DNA from: Sapria himalayana
Lineage: Eukaryota; Streptophyta; Magnoliopsida; Malpighiales; Rafflesiaceae
Reading direction: 5' to 3'
Assembly: GCA_029783825.1 (NCBI GenBank)
Contig: JAREIK010008139.1
Span: 23,372-87,371, forward strand
Length of the DNA stretch: 64,000 nucleotides
Shown here in pieces: positions 1 through 11,694 of the stretch. Below the pieces are notes generated by a model. That model was not told the DNA's origin. It worked only from the letters and a program-made list of their open reading frames with translations, and did no database searches. Numbering within the stretch: position 1 is the stretch's first letter; the number at the start of each line of letters is the position of its first letter. Made by a program: the position numbers and the translations under genes.

Positions 1-52
1 AGAAATAATTCTCATATTAAATAATCCTCATAATTTATAGGGAATGGTAGCC

Positions 53-2034
53 TCACCTACGAGGTTTTGTAGGTGGATCTCGAAATGCTATCTGTTGCAC
101 CAATTCCGCTAACTGTGTTTCCATATAGGACATCTACTATTGCATTACATTCTTAATTTCTTTCATCTCATCGTCCATTTCTTTAATTTCATGTATTTCT
201 TCCAACAAATTAGTATACTGCTCATCCTTCAGTTCTTTAATTTCATATATTTCTTCCTTCAAATGAGATATCTGATCATCCTTCTTTTTTTTTAATTTCA
301 TATATTACTATTTTCAAATGAGATATCTGCTCATCCTTCTTTTCTTTAATTTCATATATTTCTTCATTCAATTGAGATACCTGCTCATTCTTCTTTTTTA
401 TTTTAGTCTCCATAACTACAAAACATTCATTTGTTTCCATTGCTTGTTGTTCAACCACCTCATACACTCCCTTCGACTGCTACAAAAAAATTACAAGAAA
501 ATGCCACTCCATTCGAGCCAATTCCGTACATTCACTGCTTCTTATGGTCTCCAAATAAATAGGATCATAGTCACTTATTTTAAGATCCATAGAACCCTCA
601 ACTTGTTGATGAGTAGCTGTCACATGTTCCTCCATTAGGTCCTGATATAAAATAGTGAAAAATACTATTCTATATATACAAAAATAAAATAAATATTTTG
701 CATTCCAAATAATTTTTAAAATGTACTATAGAATTATAAAATCTTATTAATATTACAAGTTCTTATAGAAATCATCTTAGACTTGTTATCAACAAAATGA
801 CAATCCACTTTCTTCACATGTATCTTCTTGAAAATCTCATAAAAATATGGATCTCGACCTAATTCTCCAGCCTAGAATATGTTTTTATTAAGTTATTAAA
901 AAATAAATGATCAAAAAATTTAACAAAATTAATAAAACTATGCATATTTGATTTATTGGACTATAAGGACAACCACTAAATATATAAATATTTAAAATTT
1001 TAAAATTGTACCATATTTCGAGATTGTTCAATGCTCGACTTTGACCCTCCAGTGTATCGATAAATTTTTGTACCTATTCCAGCTACCTCACTTAGTCATT
1101 TTTTCTAGCAATATTTGATTTTTTCTTCACATTTGGTTCCTCCCAATACTTAAGCCACTCAGGCTAGTCATCCTCGGATATAAAATCAGGCCTTTATTTC
1201 ATATTCTTCAATTTATGGACAAAATGAGAATATCATTGAGCAGTTTTGATCTTTCGTAATGACTTAATATTTCCAGCAAATTTGGGAGCCCATGTGCACT
1301 GATTTTATATATAAAAAATTGACAAAAGAATTTATATTAACAACAAGAATGCAATTATTTACTACTTGAATAATAACCAACATAATAGTTAAGTAATTTG
1401 ATACTTATTTTTCAATGCTTTTATTTTTTTATTTTTACCTAAAAGTCATTAAAAAAAGACTCTTTTATTGATTCAGAAATTTTTTTCCAGGAGAAAGCTT
1501 TAGAATCAGCTATTTTTTTGAAAGACTTTGTAATTATAGTAGAATACTTGTGAGATAGAATAAAACTGTACAAATAAATAAATAACATTGAAAATAAGCA
1601 AATTATAACAATATAAATAAACCACTAACAGAAACATCAAACTTTTTTTTCAAGCCATTTTTAGATATTTCTTTTACCTTCCATCTACAATCTCAATTTC
1701 TAACATTGCACTGACTATAGAGGAAGGCACAACATTTGATGATGTCGTTAGTTTTGTAAATGAGGAAATGTGTAAAATGTGGTGTAGAAGATAGAGATGG
1801 ATCGAAAGTGTGTGTTGGAAGCATAATGGGTGGTGGGCTTACATTTGATAAAGGTGATAGTATAGGTCTCAATGATGGTGATAGAAATGAAGATGGTGAT
1901 TGTGATGTTGAAGTCTAGATATGGTGTCTATGAGATGGTACTGATTCTGCAATATGATGTAATATACTAGATGAATTTGGTTCATTTCTGTGTCCATGTC
2001 TTGCTCCACCACTACCATGTCGTTTAGGCACTAT
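53..2034 (-). pseudogene. CACTA second gene (Ptta/En/Spm 'Transposase_24'-like, TNPA-equivalent), broken
   Basis: This is the second gene of a plant CACTA element. In En/Spm such genes encode a DNA-binding protein that recognises subterminal repeats. The start region (about 1980-2034) matches the start of the second gene of element D (Pro-Lys-Arg, then a Gly-rich stretch and Glu/Arg-His-Arg-Asn), but the initiator ATG has become ATA here. Around 1118-1166 the minus strand reads PEWLKYWEEPNVKKKS, and around 1025-1065 RYTGGSKSSIEQS; both are typical of the Ptta/En/Spm family. The C-terminal third (about 180-470) is a Lys/Glu-rich coiled coil, ending near DPPTKPR and a stop at 53-55. Exons are separated by AT-rich intron-like DNA and interrupted by stops. 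Boundaries other than the two ends are not resolved. Confidence 0.72.
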
Positions 2035-2174
2035 CTGCTGTACAGAATAAAACATAGAACAAACAATAGAGATATGATAAACATGCATGCATTTTAGAAT
2101 AAAACACAACAATAGATTTCAACAAAATATAAAAAGTCTTTGATAGTTTTATATTATAATAAAATTATAACAAT

Positions 2175-5100
2175 TTATTTATTGGCATCACTGTCATCCT
2201 CCAATGGATCTTCTGATATTTCATCTGATTCCGATAGAAGTTAGAACTCATCTTCAGATAGAAATTAATCATCTTCAATTTCTATTATGCCACCATTTGA
2301 GTCGCATAAATTTTATGGATCTTCATTTATATTCACAGGCTCAATATTATTTATGTCATCTTCCTGGAATGTCGGTGCTTTATCTAAGTCTGTACTTCTT
2401 TGTTGTAATGTTGGTATTTCAAATTTTGAACGAGCTTTAATTTTGAAAATCACCCACTAATCACTCTTATCACGAGATAAACTCGGATATGTATAATAAT
2501 ATACTTGAGCAGCTTGAATTGCCATAATAAATGCCTCATATAGGTTATATCTATGTTTATGGTTAATATTGACTAGTTTTAATCCAAATGAATCTTTAAG
2601 CCCACATTTCGTGTAGGATAAAACCACTCACACTTAAATAATACAATCCTATTATTTTCGATTCCAAGATACTCTAACATAATAACTTCTTTGAGTTGAC
2701 CATAATAATCAATCTCATTTACACTATAACATGTGCCTTTAATGCATACACCACTATTCATTATTGTTTTAAAAGAACCATGTCTGATTGTATGAAATTT
2801 TTATCCATTAACAAAATACTCAGGATAAGTTGTCACATATCTAAACGGGCCTTTACTTAGATTCTGAATGAAAATATTTGAATCTCCATTTGAAGGATCA
2901 ATTGTCTATGACATAAATTAAAAAATTGATATTAAAAAATAAAAGATGCTAATAAATTAAATAATTCAAAATTTTAAAACTTAATAATTCTCACATAATG
3001 TTTGAACCAATTAGCAAATTCAGTTTTTAGCATAGATTCGACATCATTGCAGAAAATTGTAGGTTGCCTATATTTTAACAGCTCAACATAAATACTACAC
3101 AAATATAAAAAGAGAAAAAATGTATATCAATTTTTAATAATTCCTATTAAAGATAAAATTAAACGATGATTAAACCTACAATCATTTTGTGTATACATAC
3201 TCAATATATGGTGCAACCTCCTCATAATTAAGTAAAATATAATTTTAGTTTGCTTTGTACTCTTCATCTGTCATACAACTTTTCATTGTTCTTCCAAATG
3301 CTTTTCCATAGTGCTTGAAGATGGATAGTATGTTCACAGAATAATTTTCTACCATCAGACATTCATCATTACGAGGCACATTTCTATTCTTTGTATTGAC
3401 ATGAGCCTCAAAATAATAAGAACAAAATGATATGCTTCTTCTACTAAATATACATTGAAAATTGAACCCTCAACTTTTACCTTGATTCTAACATTCAATT
3501 TAAACTTACAAAATTACCTACAACCATATTGTTAGATTTCAATTATATTAAATTACAATATTACTTTATGTACAAGATAATAATACACATCAAATTATAT
3601 GTATTTACCTCTTAAAATGATACATCCACTTGTATTGCATTGGCCTTGCTATCCTTGCATCATATGCCAAATGGACCGGCAAATACTCCTTTGAGTCAAA
3701 AATACATAGTGTGAATATCCATTCAAGCTTATAAATAATAAGTGAAATGTCATTCTCCACCCTCACCATGTTATCTATTTGATTGTAGTTCTAGTAAGCT
3801 ATTTAAAAAACAAACTAAGTTCTATAAGGACCTTTCAAACACATAGGGGAAGAAATTCACGGAATACAATTGGTATTAATATCTACATAAATACATGATA
3901 GTCATGACTTTTCATTCCAAATAACTTAAGATTCTTCAATCCATGCATCTACCCATATTTGACACATATCCATCAGAGAATTTCAAATTTTTAAGCCATT
4001 CACACAATATTTGCCTTGCCTTCTTATCAATGTGTGTAGCAAACTTTAGGAAATTTTTCTGTTGCCTCATTCAGCTTTAATTCAAGACTGCGAGAGTAAT
4101 CATTCAGCTCTTGTCTTTATTTTAAAGTGTATTTTGTTTTTCCATTTACATTATGGACAGTATTGAAAACATTGTCAAACACACTTTTTTCAATATGCAT
4201 TATATCTAAGTTATGCCGAATTAAATTGGACTTCCAATAGGGCAAGTCCCAAAATATACTATGTTTCCTCCAACCAATTCTGATGCATTCAGCTCTGAAT
4301 CTCTGTCATAATATCATCTCCTAAACGAACTATTGGTGCAAATGTCATCACAGTTTTATTTTTTTGAAATGCAGTTCTATTTCTTCGAAATCGATGATTC
4401 TTAGGTAGGAACTTATGATGGTTATCAAACCATGATTGTTTACCACTAAATTTGAGGGTAAATGCATCAGAATTTGTCATGCAATACGGGCATGGGAATC
4501 ATCCTACAATACTCCAGCCAGACAACACTGATCATGTAGAAAAGTCACTTACCATCCACATAAGGGCTTCCCGCATAATGAAATTTTTCTTCTTTGAGAT
4601 ATCTTCTGTATCCACGCGAACATCCCACAAATGATTTATCTCAGCAATAAAAGGCTGTAAGAAAACATCTAGCATGTCTTTCAGATTTATTGGCATTGGA
4701 CCCAATATTGATAAAAACATATATTGCTACTACATACACAATCACTGAGGCAAATTATAAGGTGTCACTATCACTTTCCATGTTGAAGACTATTGTCTAG
4801 ATTGCCCAAATGGCTGAAATCCATTAATTCAGAGACCCAATCTCACATTTAGACTTTCAGCTACAAAATCTTGATGTATATAATTAAAATGCTTCCAAGC
4901 AATTGAATTTGATGGATCAAGCATTACCCCTCTTTAAACCTCATGCTCCGAATGCCACCTCATAATATTTTCTATAGCATTTGAAGCATATAGTCTCTGT
5001 AATTGAGGAATTAATGAAAAATAATACATCTTCTTAAATACAACCTTAAATTTTTGTCACGTATCTACAACATGAGATGCCTACTTAAATCACAGATGAA

Positions 5101-5821
5101 CATAAAACTTACAGCTAATTAAATCACTATCACAACCCCAATATAACATACATCCATTTAAATAACAATCAATTTTTTTTACTAGTAGACTCATTCCTCA
5201 TTGTAACTTCTTAGTGTTGTAAAAGTTGTTAGTGATCAAATTATTATCCGGAACATTCTCATTTATCAGTTCTATCACCTGATCAAATAATTTCTCAGAC
5301 ATATGATATTCTGACTTAATGCTCATAAGTCGAGCCACAAGTAACAATTTCGAATGTGTTTTTCAACCAGTCCATAACTCTTTATCTGCAACTTTAAGCA
5401 TTTCATAAAATTTCTGAGCTTCGGAATTGGTGGTTCATCCATGTAATCCATATTGAAGTCAGCACCAGCAGCTTCCATGATCATTTTATGGTATGGGTTT
5501 GATGATTCTTCACCGCAAACAAACGATTTAGTACCCTCAATTTTTTCAATGCTTAGAGCCTTTGTACTTTCCCCATGATAAATCCAAAAAAATAATTTGG
5601 CACAAAGCCATATTTTTCTAAATGGTATCCTATAGTGTTTGCATCACGAAAAGGGATATTTTGACACTTACGATGATTACATGTACACTTTATTTTTCTC
5701 AATTCATTCATCTCGATTGACTACATGCAAAATTGATAAAATTTTTTAGCCCACTCAAAAAAACTTTATTCAAAAATCCATTTATAAATCTTCTTTACAT
5801 CCACTAATGATCTGAACTCAT
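2175..5821 (-). pseudogene. TNP2-like CACTA transposase, degenerate
   Basis: This is the transposase of element A, which would cut at the terminal repeats. The chosen ATG at 5819-5821 (MSSD) aligns with the start of the homologous gene in element D at 34800. Domains in order on the minus strand: a transposase-associated domain with Cys/His metal ligands (about 5560-5821), the TNP2 core (about 4100-5480) with a DGFQPF-like block near 4800-4830, YCMTNSDAFTLK and SWFDNHHKFLPK at about 4380-4500, then DUF4218-like (about 3600-4060) and DUF4216-like (about 2440-2900; motif NEIDYYGQL) regions, and an acidic tail ending at TAA 2175-2177. Many in-frame stops and frameshifts break it. The segment 4532-4720 (DVRVDTEDISKKKNF) is better kept than in element D, where part of it is deleted. 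Introns may remain between the domain blocks. Confidence 0.85.
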
Positions 5822-6096
5822 TTTGCCATATTTTATTTTCAAAAAATAATGCTCAATCATTATTTTGAATTAAATATTATATTACTTCAAAATATACTAA
5901 TAATTAAATAAAATTACTTAAGGTGAAGATTAAAAAATTAAATATCATGAATATCGATGCAATGCATTTGCATAATTTACATGAATAGATAAAGCCATTG
6001 TTAGCACAATAAAAATTATTAGATATCATAGTAATACTAGATAAAGGGATCAAAATATGATAATGCACAAGAAAGGAAAGCAAAAAAGAAAGACAT
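5822..6096 (-). other. Transposase leader conserved between CACTA elements A and D
   Basis: About 5940-6045, read on the minus strand, matches 34600-34700 of element D on the plus strand, both directly upstream of the transposase ATG. The shared block contains a near-identical run around ATGCATTG(C/A)(C/A)TCGATATTCATG. This fits a conserved 5' untranslated leader or promoter-proximal part of the transposase gene. No TATA box can be singled out in such AT-rich DNA. Confidence 0.5.
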
Positions 6097-6245
6097 TTAA
6101 GGTTTGAAGGGGGAGAGGGAGAGGGAGAGAGAGATAGAAAGGTGGGGAGAGATGGGAAGAGAAATGGAGAGGCGGGGAGAGAGAGAGAGAGGAGAGAGAG
6201 AGGAGGGAGTGGGAGGAGGAGAGAAATGGTGAAAAGGGAAAGAGG

Positions 6246-6289
<44 letters not shown>

Positions 6290-6470
6290 TAGAGAGGGAG
6301 AGTAAGGGGAGAAAGAGAGAGGGAGAGAAGGGGGTAGAAAGAGAGATAGAGAGAATAGCAAGAAAGGAGAGCGAGAAAGAAAATAACAAGAGAGAGAGGG
6401 TGGTACATAAAGAAAAAGAGGAATAGCATAACATATAGAATTAGAGAGGGAGAGAGATACACATAGAGAG
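6097..6470. repeat. GA-rich (purine) microsatellite, ~370 bp
   Basis: The plus strand is almost pure purine (GAGAGA, GGGAGA, GAAAGA), including an uninterrupted (GA)n tract near 6250-6283. It lies about 280 bp upstream of the element A transposase start, on the side where its promoter should be. Reading frames through it give only Ser/Leu- or Arg/Glu-rich low-complexity peptides and are not genes. Confidence 0.9.
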
Positions 6471-6954
6471 TGTAGTGTTAGAATGAAAAATTATATAAAA
6501 GAAAATAAAATCTCATCAGTATAAACTTATCAAATATTACATCTTTTGTCATACATAAGTTTATATTTGAGCCTGAGGCCCAAGGGCTGGGATTAAAAGT
6601 ACGACCCTTATTTGTATTATACCATATATGAGCCTAATCAACGGGGACTCTCATGCTTTGTGCTTGCATATTGTTGTATGTTATTATACATGTAATTATA
6701 AATATAGTTACATGTGATTATACATATAGTTACACATATAGTTATACTTATATTTATATATGTAGCTATATATATTTATTTATATAATTTTTGTATATCT
6801 ATACATATAGTTATGTATAGGTATAGATATAGTAAAATATATTTTTGAATACTAATATATACAAATGTATATTAAATATAAGTTGTAAATAATATATTTA
6901 AATATAGTTATGTATAAAGCTTTTATAATGATACATATAGTCAAAGATAATTAT
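6471..6954. other. Non-coding stretch with start of a TATAGTTATA-type array
   Basis: 6471-6670 is ordinary sequence with a small less AT-rich patch (6570-6660, containing GAGGCCCAAGGGCTGGG) that I do not recognise. From about 6680 the DNA becomes an irregular tandem array of ATATAGTTATACATATAG-like words, which continues at 7895 on the far side of the ARF retrocopy. No gene is seen. Confidence 0.6.
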
Positions 6955-7894
6955 ATGTTCTTATACATTTGGGATCCAATGGCAAAAAGATAGAAAACAG
7001 AAAATAGAAAACAAACAAATTAGGCTTACAACAAATCAGAACAAAGTAAATGCTGCCTTGTTTTTTAGGCATGCAATATATAAATATAAATACAATTTGA
7101 ATCCCCCTGGAAACAGATTATGTCATCCACATAACACAACAAAACTTAAGCAAAATAGGCAAAGATTAGATCCACACCCAGATATGTCAACAAAGTTTGC
7201 CTCATCCTACTTAAATTGTTTATGATTTTCTGGCAATGTAATTGGAAATCCAATCAAGACCCTCATAGAGTCCCTTGCCAAAGTTAGCACAGGTGATCTG
7301 AATGTGGCAATGGCATTGGAGAAGAGAGCGAAGTCCTAGCTTGTCAATAATTTTATTCGCATTCATCGCATTGAATAGATCTTGCTTATTGGCAAACACT
7401 AGCAAAACTACATCTAAAAGCTTTTCCTCATTTAGCATCTTATGCAACTCATATCTAGCTTCAACTACTCAATCTATGTCATTGCTATCTACCACAAATA
7501 TGAGACCTTGGGTATTTTGGAAGTAATCCCTCTAGAAAGGGCAAAACTTGTCTTGACCCCCAACATCACACATAGTGAAATTATTGTTTTTATATTCAAC
7601 AGTCTCTACATTGAAGACAATGGTAGGAATTGTGGTGAAAATTTTACCAAACTTCAACTTATACAGAATGGTTGTTTTTCCACCAGTATCAAGATCTAGC
7701 ATCAAAATTCTCATCTCCTTGTTGGCAGACAGCCTGCTGAATAGCTTTGTGAACATAAATCTCATTTCTTTCACTAAATCTCAAATCCTTTGTCCTATTG
7801 TATTAGAGAGTTCTGATGAGAGAAAGAAACAGAATCAATAGACCTTAAAAGATGGTCACCAAAGAGGGAGGTCAACCTCTACATGTTCTTATAC
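6955..7894 (-). mobile_element. Retroposed ARF cDNA with 12-bp target-site duplication
   Basis: The sequence ATGTTCTTATAC occurs at 6955-6966 and again at 7883-7894, bracketing 916 bp that contain an intronless ARF coding region plus apparent 5' (7766-7882) and 3' (6967-7219) untranslated sequence. A 12-bp duplication around an intronless copy is the signature of LINE-mediated retroposition. A poly(A) tail would appear as poly(T) at 6967; only a short T run is left, so the tail has decayed or was short. The host site is the TATAGTTATA array of element A. Confidence 0.75.
7220..7774 (-). pseudogene. ADP-ribosylation factor (ARF1-type GTPase) processed pseudogene
   Basis: ARF GTPases recruit coat proteins to Golgi and other membranes. 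The minus-strand reading is colinear with plant ARF1 over its full length of about 181 codons without introns. The family start aligns with the Met at 7765; the Met at 7774 adds three codons. Recognisable pieces are KLFSRL, a P-loop region reading [13 protein letters not shown] (GLDAAGKTT in the family), [23 protein letters not shown], and at the C-terminal end [13 protein letters not shown] and [14 protein letters not shown]. Two in-frame stops lie between 7447 and 7540, one where the family has Leu-Trp and one in the DRVVEA block. The Gly-2 myristoylation site has become Arg and the P-loop is altered. It is therefore a dead retrocopy. The identification is firm; the parent gene is unknown. 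Confidence 0.93.
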
Positions 7895-8410
7895 CTATAG
7901 TATACATAATTAAAAAAAAGTTATATAAAGTTAAACATATAATTATATATAGATATATTCATACAAGTAGTTATACATAAATATATACAAAGATATAAAT
8001 AATTATATAGATTTAATTATATGAATACATATATGTATACATAGATACAAATATAATTATATTTAATTATATAGAGTGTTAGTTATAAAAATATTTATAT
8101 ATAATTATACACATATAGTTATAAATATGTAAGTATTTAAAGATATAGTTATATATAACATTTTTATAGTTATACATATAGTAAACTACAATTATATATA
8201 GTTATATATAATTATACATATGATATATTTTGTTAAAAATATAGTTATATAGAATTACTCATATAGTTATAAAATATTATATAGTTAAAAAAATAATTAT
8301 ATATAGTTATTAATATAGTTATAAAAATAGTTTACATAGTTGCAAATATTGTTAAATATAATTATGAAGAGTTTTATATAGTTATACAAATATTTATAAA
8401 TCGTTATCAT
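7895..8410. repeat. TATAGTTATA-type degenerate array in CACTA arm A
   Basis: Irregular repeats of ATATAGTTATA, ATATAATTATA and TTATACATATAG fill this stretch. The same array type occurs in arm B (18350-18660), and on the complementary strand (TATAACTATA) in arms D (32000-33150) and C (56700-56980). It is thus a property of the CACTA family and follows element orientation. Confidence 0.8.
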
Positions 8411-9135
8411 ATACTGTGATAACAACACACTCTGAGATGCCTAATTGAATTACACCACTATAGAGAAAGAACTTGTATAAACACTCTTTTTCTTTGGAAA
8501 GTTAATATCATATTTCCTGGGAACCCGTCATAGTATATATTAAATATTCTATAATCAAATATATCATAGAAAATAAAGATATTAGGGCTAGATTGATTTG
8601 ATGGATTTTACTATTACAATAGTTTGAACTAGAGATATTAGATAAGAAATGTACATATAATCAAAATTGAAAATAGCTTATCAAGACTAGAAAAAGAAGA
8701 TGAAGAGTTGTTGAAGAAGATATTAGATAGATTTTTTTTATTTGAACAAATTATAGTATTGAATGAAAATGTTACTCCATGGTATGTAGTATTGAATGAA
8801 CCTTATCATTTCAAGTAGTATTCAAATCAAATTATGAGGCAAAGTGTTATAGATGAGAGATTAGTAGTATCTTCCAATAATGTAACTCTTTGCTCGTGCT
8901 CTCATGAATGTGTAGAACATGATAATAATTATGTGTTTATGTATTTTTTTTCTCAAAAATAATGTTGATATTTACATATATATGCATAAATATATATGTG
9001 CATATACACTGACCTACACACACACACACTTATACATCCATATACATTACTATTCATTATATATCACAATACACATTTTGTACTTTGATATATATTCACA
9101 CATGTATCGAAATTTTCAAATTAGAGTGTATATAC
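8411..9135 (-). repeat. Shared CACTA 5'-arm segment (copies in B and, inverted, in C)
   Basis: This stretch is closely similar to 18670-19406 in the same orientation and to about 58340-59110 in inverted orientation. Landmarks are CAAAGTGTTATAGATG and the TGCTCATGCTC region followed by (ATA)n and CA-rich DNA. It has no coding capacity: the 157-codon frame at 8919-9392 runs from this repeat into the LINE and is not conserved. Confidence 0.8.
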
Positions 9136-11683
9136 ATTTTTTAGAAAGTTTATTTATTAATTATAACCCTCTCTTTTGGCAGAAGAATACCATTTTTACA
9201 ACCTACTTGCTTGCTACCCATAACCCATTACACCCTTTTCAACCTACTCTAAACCTTAGTTATCGTAAATGTTATAATGTAAACATGGAGAATTATGTGC
9301 GCATTCTAATTCGCCTAGAGAACGTAATCAAATTACTGTTGGAATTTTTAGCATTGATCTTTGCTGCCTGCTCTTTGTTGCTAATTGTATAATCGATCTT
9401 TATTCTCTAATCTCTCTCTTCAATCTAGCTTCTTTTTCCTTCATGCCGAGCCTTTGTCTCTGCCCATCGCCTTTGTTGCTTTGTCTCGTTAATGTGGCAT
9501 ATGTATTGTCTAACCTACCCTTATCCCTATCTCCCACCCCATGATGCTCTCTCCTATATTCCATCAAAGGGAACCCATATATTTGACTTTCCTTCTACCT
9601 ATCACCTGCATACATTCCACAAACACAAGACAAGGAGATTTCCAGCCTCTAGCCCTCTACTGGACCTCTTCCTCACTATTTTGGCACCCTTCTTTATATC
9701 CATCTTTTCCTTATAATTCAAAGCTGTCAAAGCTTCTTTTGTAGTTTTTTGTTGCTCCCTATTCTGGACAGCAGCTTTCTATAGCATGCTCAACCTAGCC
9801 TACTTTTATGGACTTCTAAATTAGCTTAAAATAACACAGACACTACAGTAAAACTTCACTTATAACTTATAACCCATTTAACATGACCACATCAACATTA
9901 CAGACTATTTGAACCTATACTACTATAGATACAGGCACTTGTATGCGTGCCAGTTCCTCCTACTTTTCCTGTCCTTGCTGCTAAGAGATATATAACAAAA
10001 AACAACAAAAACAGCAAGTGTTCAAGCCAATCTTACTCTTTTCGCTATAATTCCGAACCTGTAGTGATCAAACATATTAAGATATTTCTGTGGGATTCCA
10101 GGTATGTGTATGCCGCCACGATGTAATTAGTCAATTCTTTGGAGTCTTCCTTCAGGGCCTGGAGGACTTGAGTGATTCTCGAACCTACCCTGTACTAATA
10201 TAGAGAAACCGACAACAAATATGGCCTGAACACACACAACAATGTTAAAACCATTTAATATCCTCTTGATCTTTTTTGACCATTCTGATATATGGGTATT
10301 CTTTTTTATCTAGCTTTATAATACCTTTAAATCTCTTTGGAAGAGAGTCTTCTTCATATGCATGGAATTTTTTGAGTTTTCCTTCTTTTGCTAATTTGTC
10401 TGCTAAGGCATTTGCTTCCCTGTATATGTGCGTGGATGATGCATTCAAGGATTTTATTAAATTGTTAATTTCTTCTAACTCCTCTTCAAATTTCCTCATA
10501 CTACTTTTGTTATTCACTAAATCTACCAAGATTTTTGAATCTATTTGAATATTTATATTAGTTTGCTCTCTAGAATAACATATTTTGAGACCATCCCTTA
10601 ATGCTAATATTTCTGCGTGGAGGGCAGATGTAGAATTATTGGGACCTGAGAAGGAAAATATTAACTAACTACTAAAGTCCCTAAAAGCACCTCCTCAACC
10701 AGCTAAGCCTATGATCCTGTCGAAGCTACCATCAGTATTTAGGGCTAATCTACCTTTATTTGGTTTTTCCCACTTAATTCCTATAACTTTTAGTGGTTTG
10801 ATTTTAGACACCGTGAGATTCCATAATTTTAGAGTGTAATTATCTAGAAGAGGACTTTGAGCTACTAGCGAGGAAGATTCCGAGGTGATTTTTATTTCTC
10901 TCTTTATTTCTTTCCATATGTCTTCAAGGACCATTCTATGCCCTTCATATCTGCTATTATTCCTAGCATTCCATATACACCAGATAGCGATATGGGGTAT
11001 ATTATTTTTAAGCCATTTTTACGAGCTATGCAGAGAATGAGCATTACTCCATTTAATTAGTCTATTTCGAAGAAGAATACATGCATGCTTTATTCCCATT
11101 TCGGGTTCTAGTCTTCCCCAGATTTCCATGGCTATGTTACCTTGGGAAAATAGATGATCCAGCGATTCTAGTTCTTGCAAACAGCATTCGCATCTAGAAG
11201 CAAGTTGTATGCCTTTTGTTTTTATGTTTTCATCTATAGGAATGATATTTGAGAGCACTTTCCATGTATTAGTTTTTATCTTTTGGCTATTATCATTATC
11301 CCATATCCATTAAAATAAAGGTTGCATTTCCTTCCTACTCCTCACTTTCTCTTTAATGGGTTTGAGAGAGAATATTTCATCTGCACTCAAAGTCCATTTC
11401 CAGCCATTTTTGGAAAGTTTAGAATGTTTTTCCACAAATTCCCTTTGATTGAGCATTTGAAGCCAGAGTTGTGATGCTTTGTTCTTTTTTATATTCCTAT
11501 TTATATCATCCTCTATACAATATTTTGTTCTCATGAATTCAGCCCATAAGTTATTGTTGTCCTTGAGCCTCCACTATCTTTTGCACACACACGCATTAGC
11601 TAGATCATTTAAATCAGAAAAGTTGAGGCCTGCTTTCTGTAAGGGGTAGCAAAGATCTTTCCATTTTTTCCAATGTAACTTTA
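9136..11683 (-). mobile_element. 5'-truncated plant L1-type LINE with 11-bp target-site duplication
   Basis: AGTGTATATAC occurs at 9125-9135 and 11684-11694, flanking 2548 bp. The paralogous arms B (19397-19406) and C (about 58345-58356, inverted) carry the site once and lack the insert, so both are empty sites. The left end begins with a short T run after the duplication, as expected for a poly(A) tail on the minus strand. The right end stops downstream of the reverse transcriptase core, so the copy is 5'-truncated. 9136-10240 is non-coding and presumably 3' untranslated sequence, although its pyrimidine-rich part (9400-9720) could come from another source. Confidence 0.85.
10245..11660 (-). 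pseudogene. LINE ORF2 C-terminal part: zinc-binding (zf-RVT) and RNase H domains
   Basis: Minus-strand frames give, in order, a post-reverse-transcriptase region (11310-11534), a zf-RVT zinc-binding region with CECCLQELESLDHLF near 11130-11200, a linker, and an RNase H domain. The RNase H part contains LALNTDGSFD (first catalytic Asp, about 10715-10760), a LHAEILALRDGL-type block (second acidic residue, about 10590-10630), IQIDSKILVDLVNN (third, about 10515-10560) and IYREANALADKLAKEG (final His replaced by Tyr-Arg context, catalytic Asp kept, about 10370-10430). This domain order is typical of plant L1 elements that carry RNase H. Several stops and frameshifts separate the pieces. The endonuclease and the reverse transcriptase core are missing by 5' truncation. 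Confidence 0.85.
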
Positions 11684-11694
11684 AGTGTATATAC

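Noticed and set aside
5904..6462. Overlapping Ser/Leu/Pro- and Arg/Glu-rich frames on both strands
   Set aside because: They arise from the GA microsatellite; frames are open on both strands simultaneously.
8919..9744. Open frames of 67-157 codons with hydrophobic stretches
   Set aside because: The first starts in a repeated arm and runs into the LINE insertion. The others lie in a pyrimidine-rich LINE flank, overlap in two phases and match nothing.
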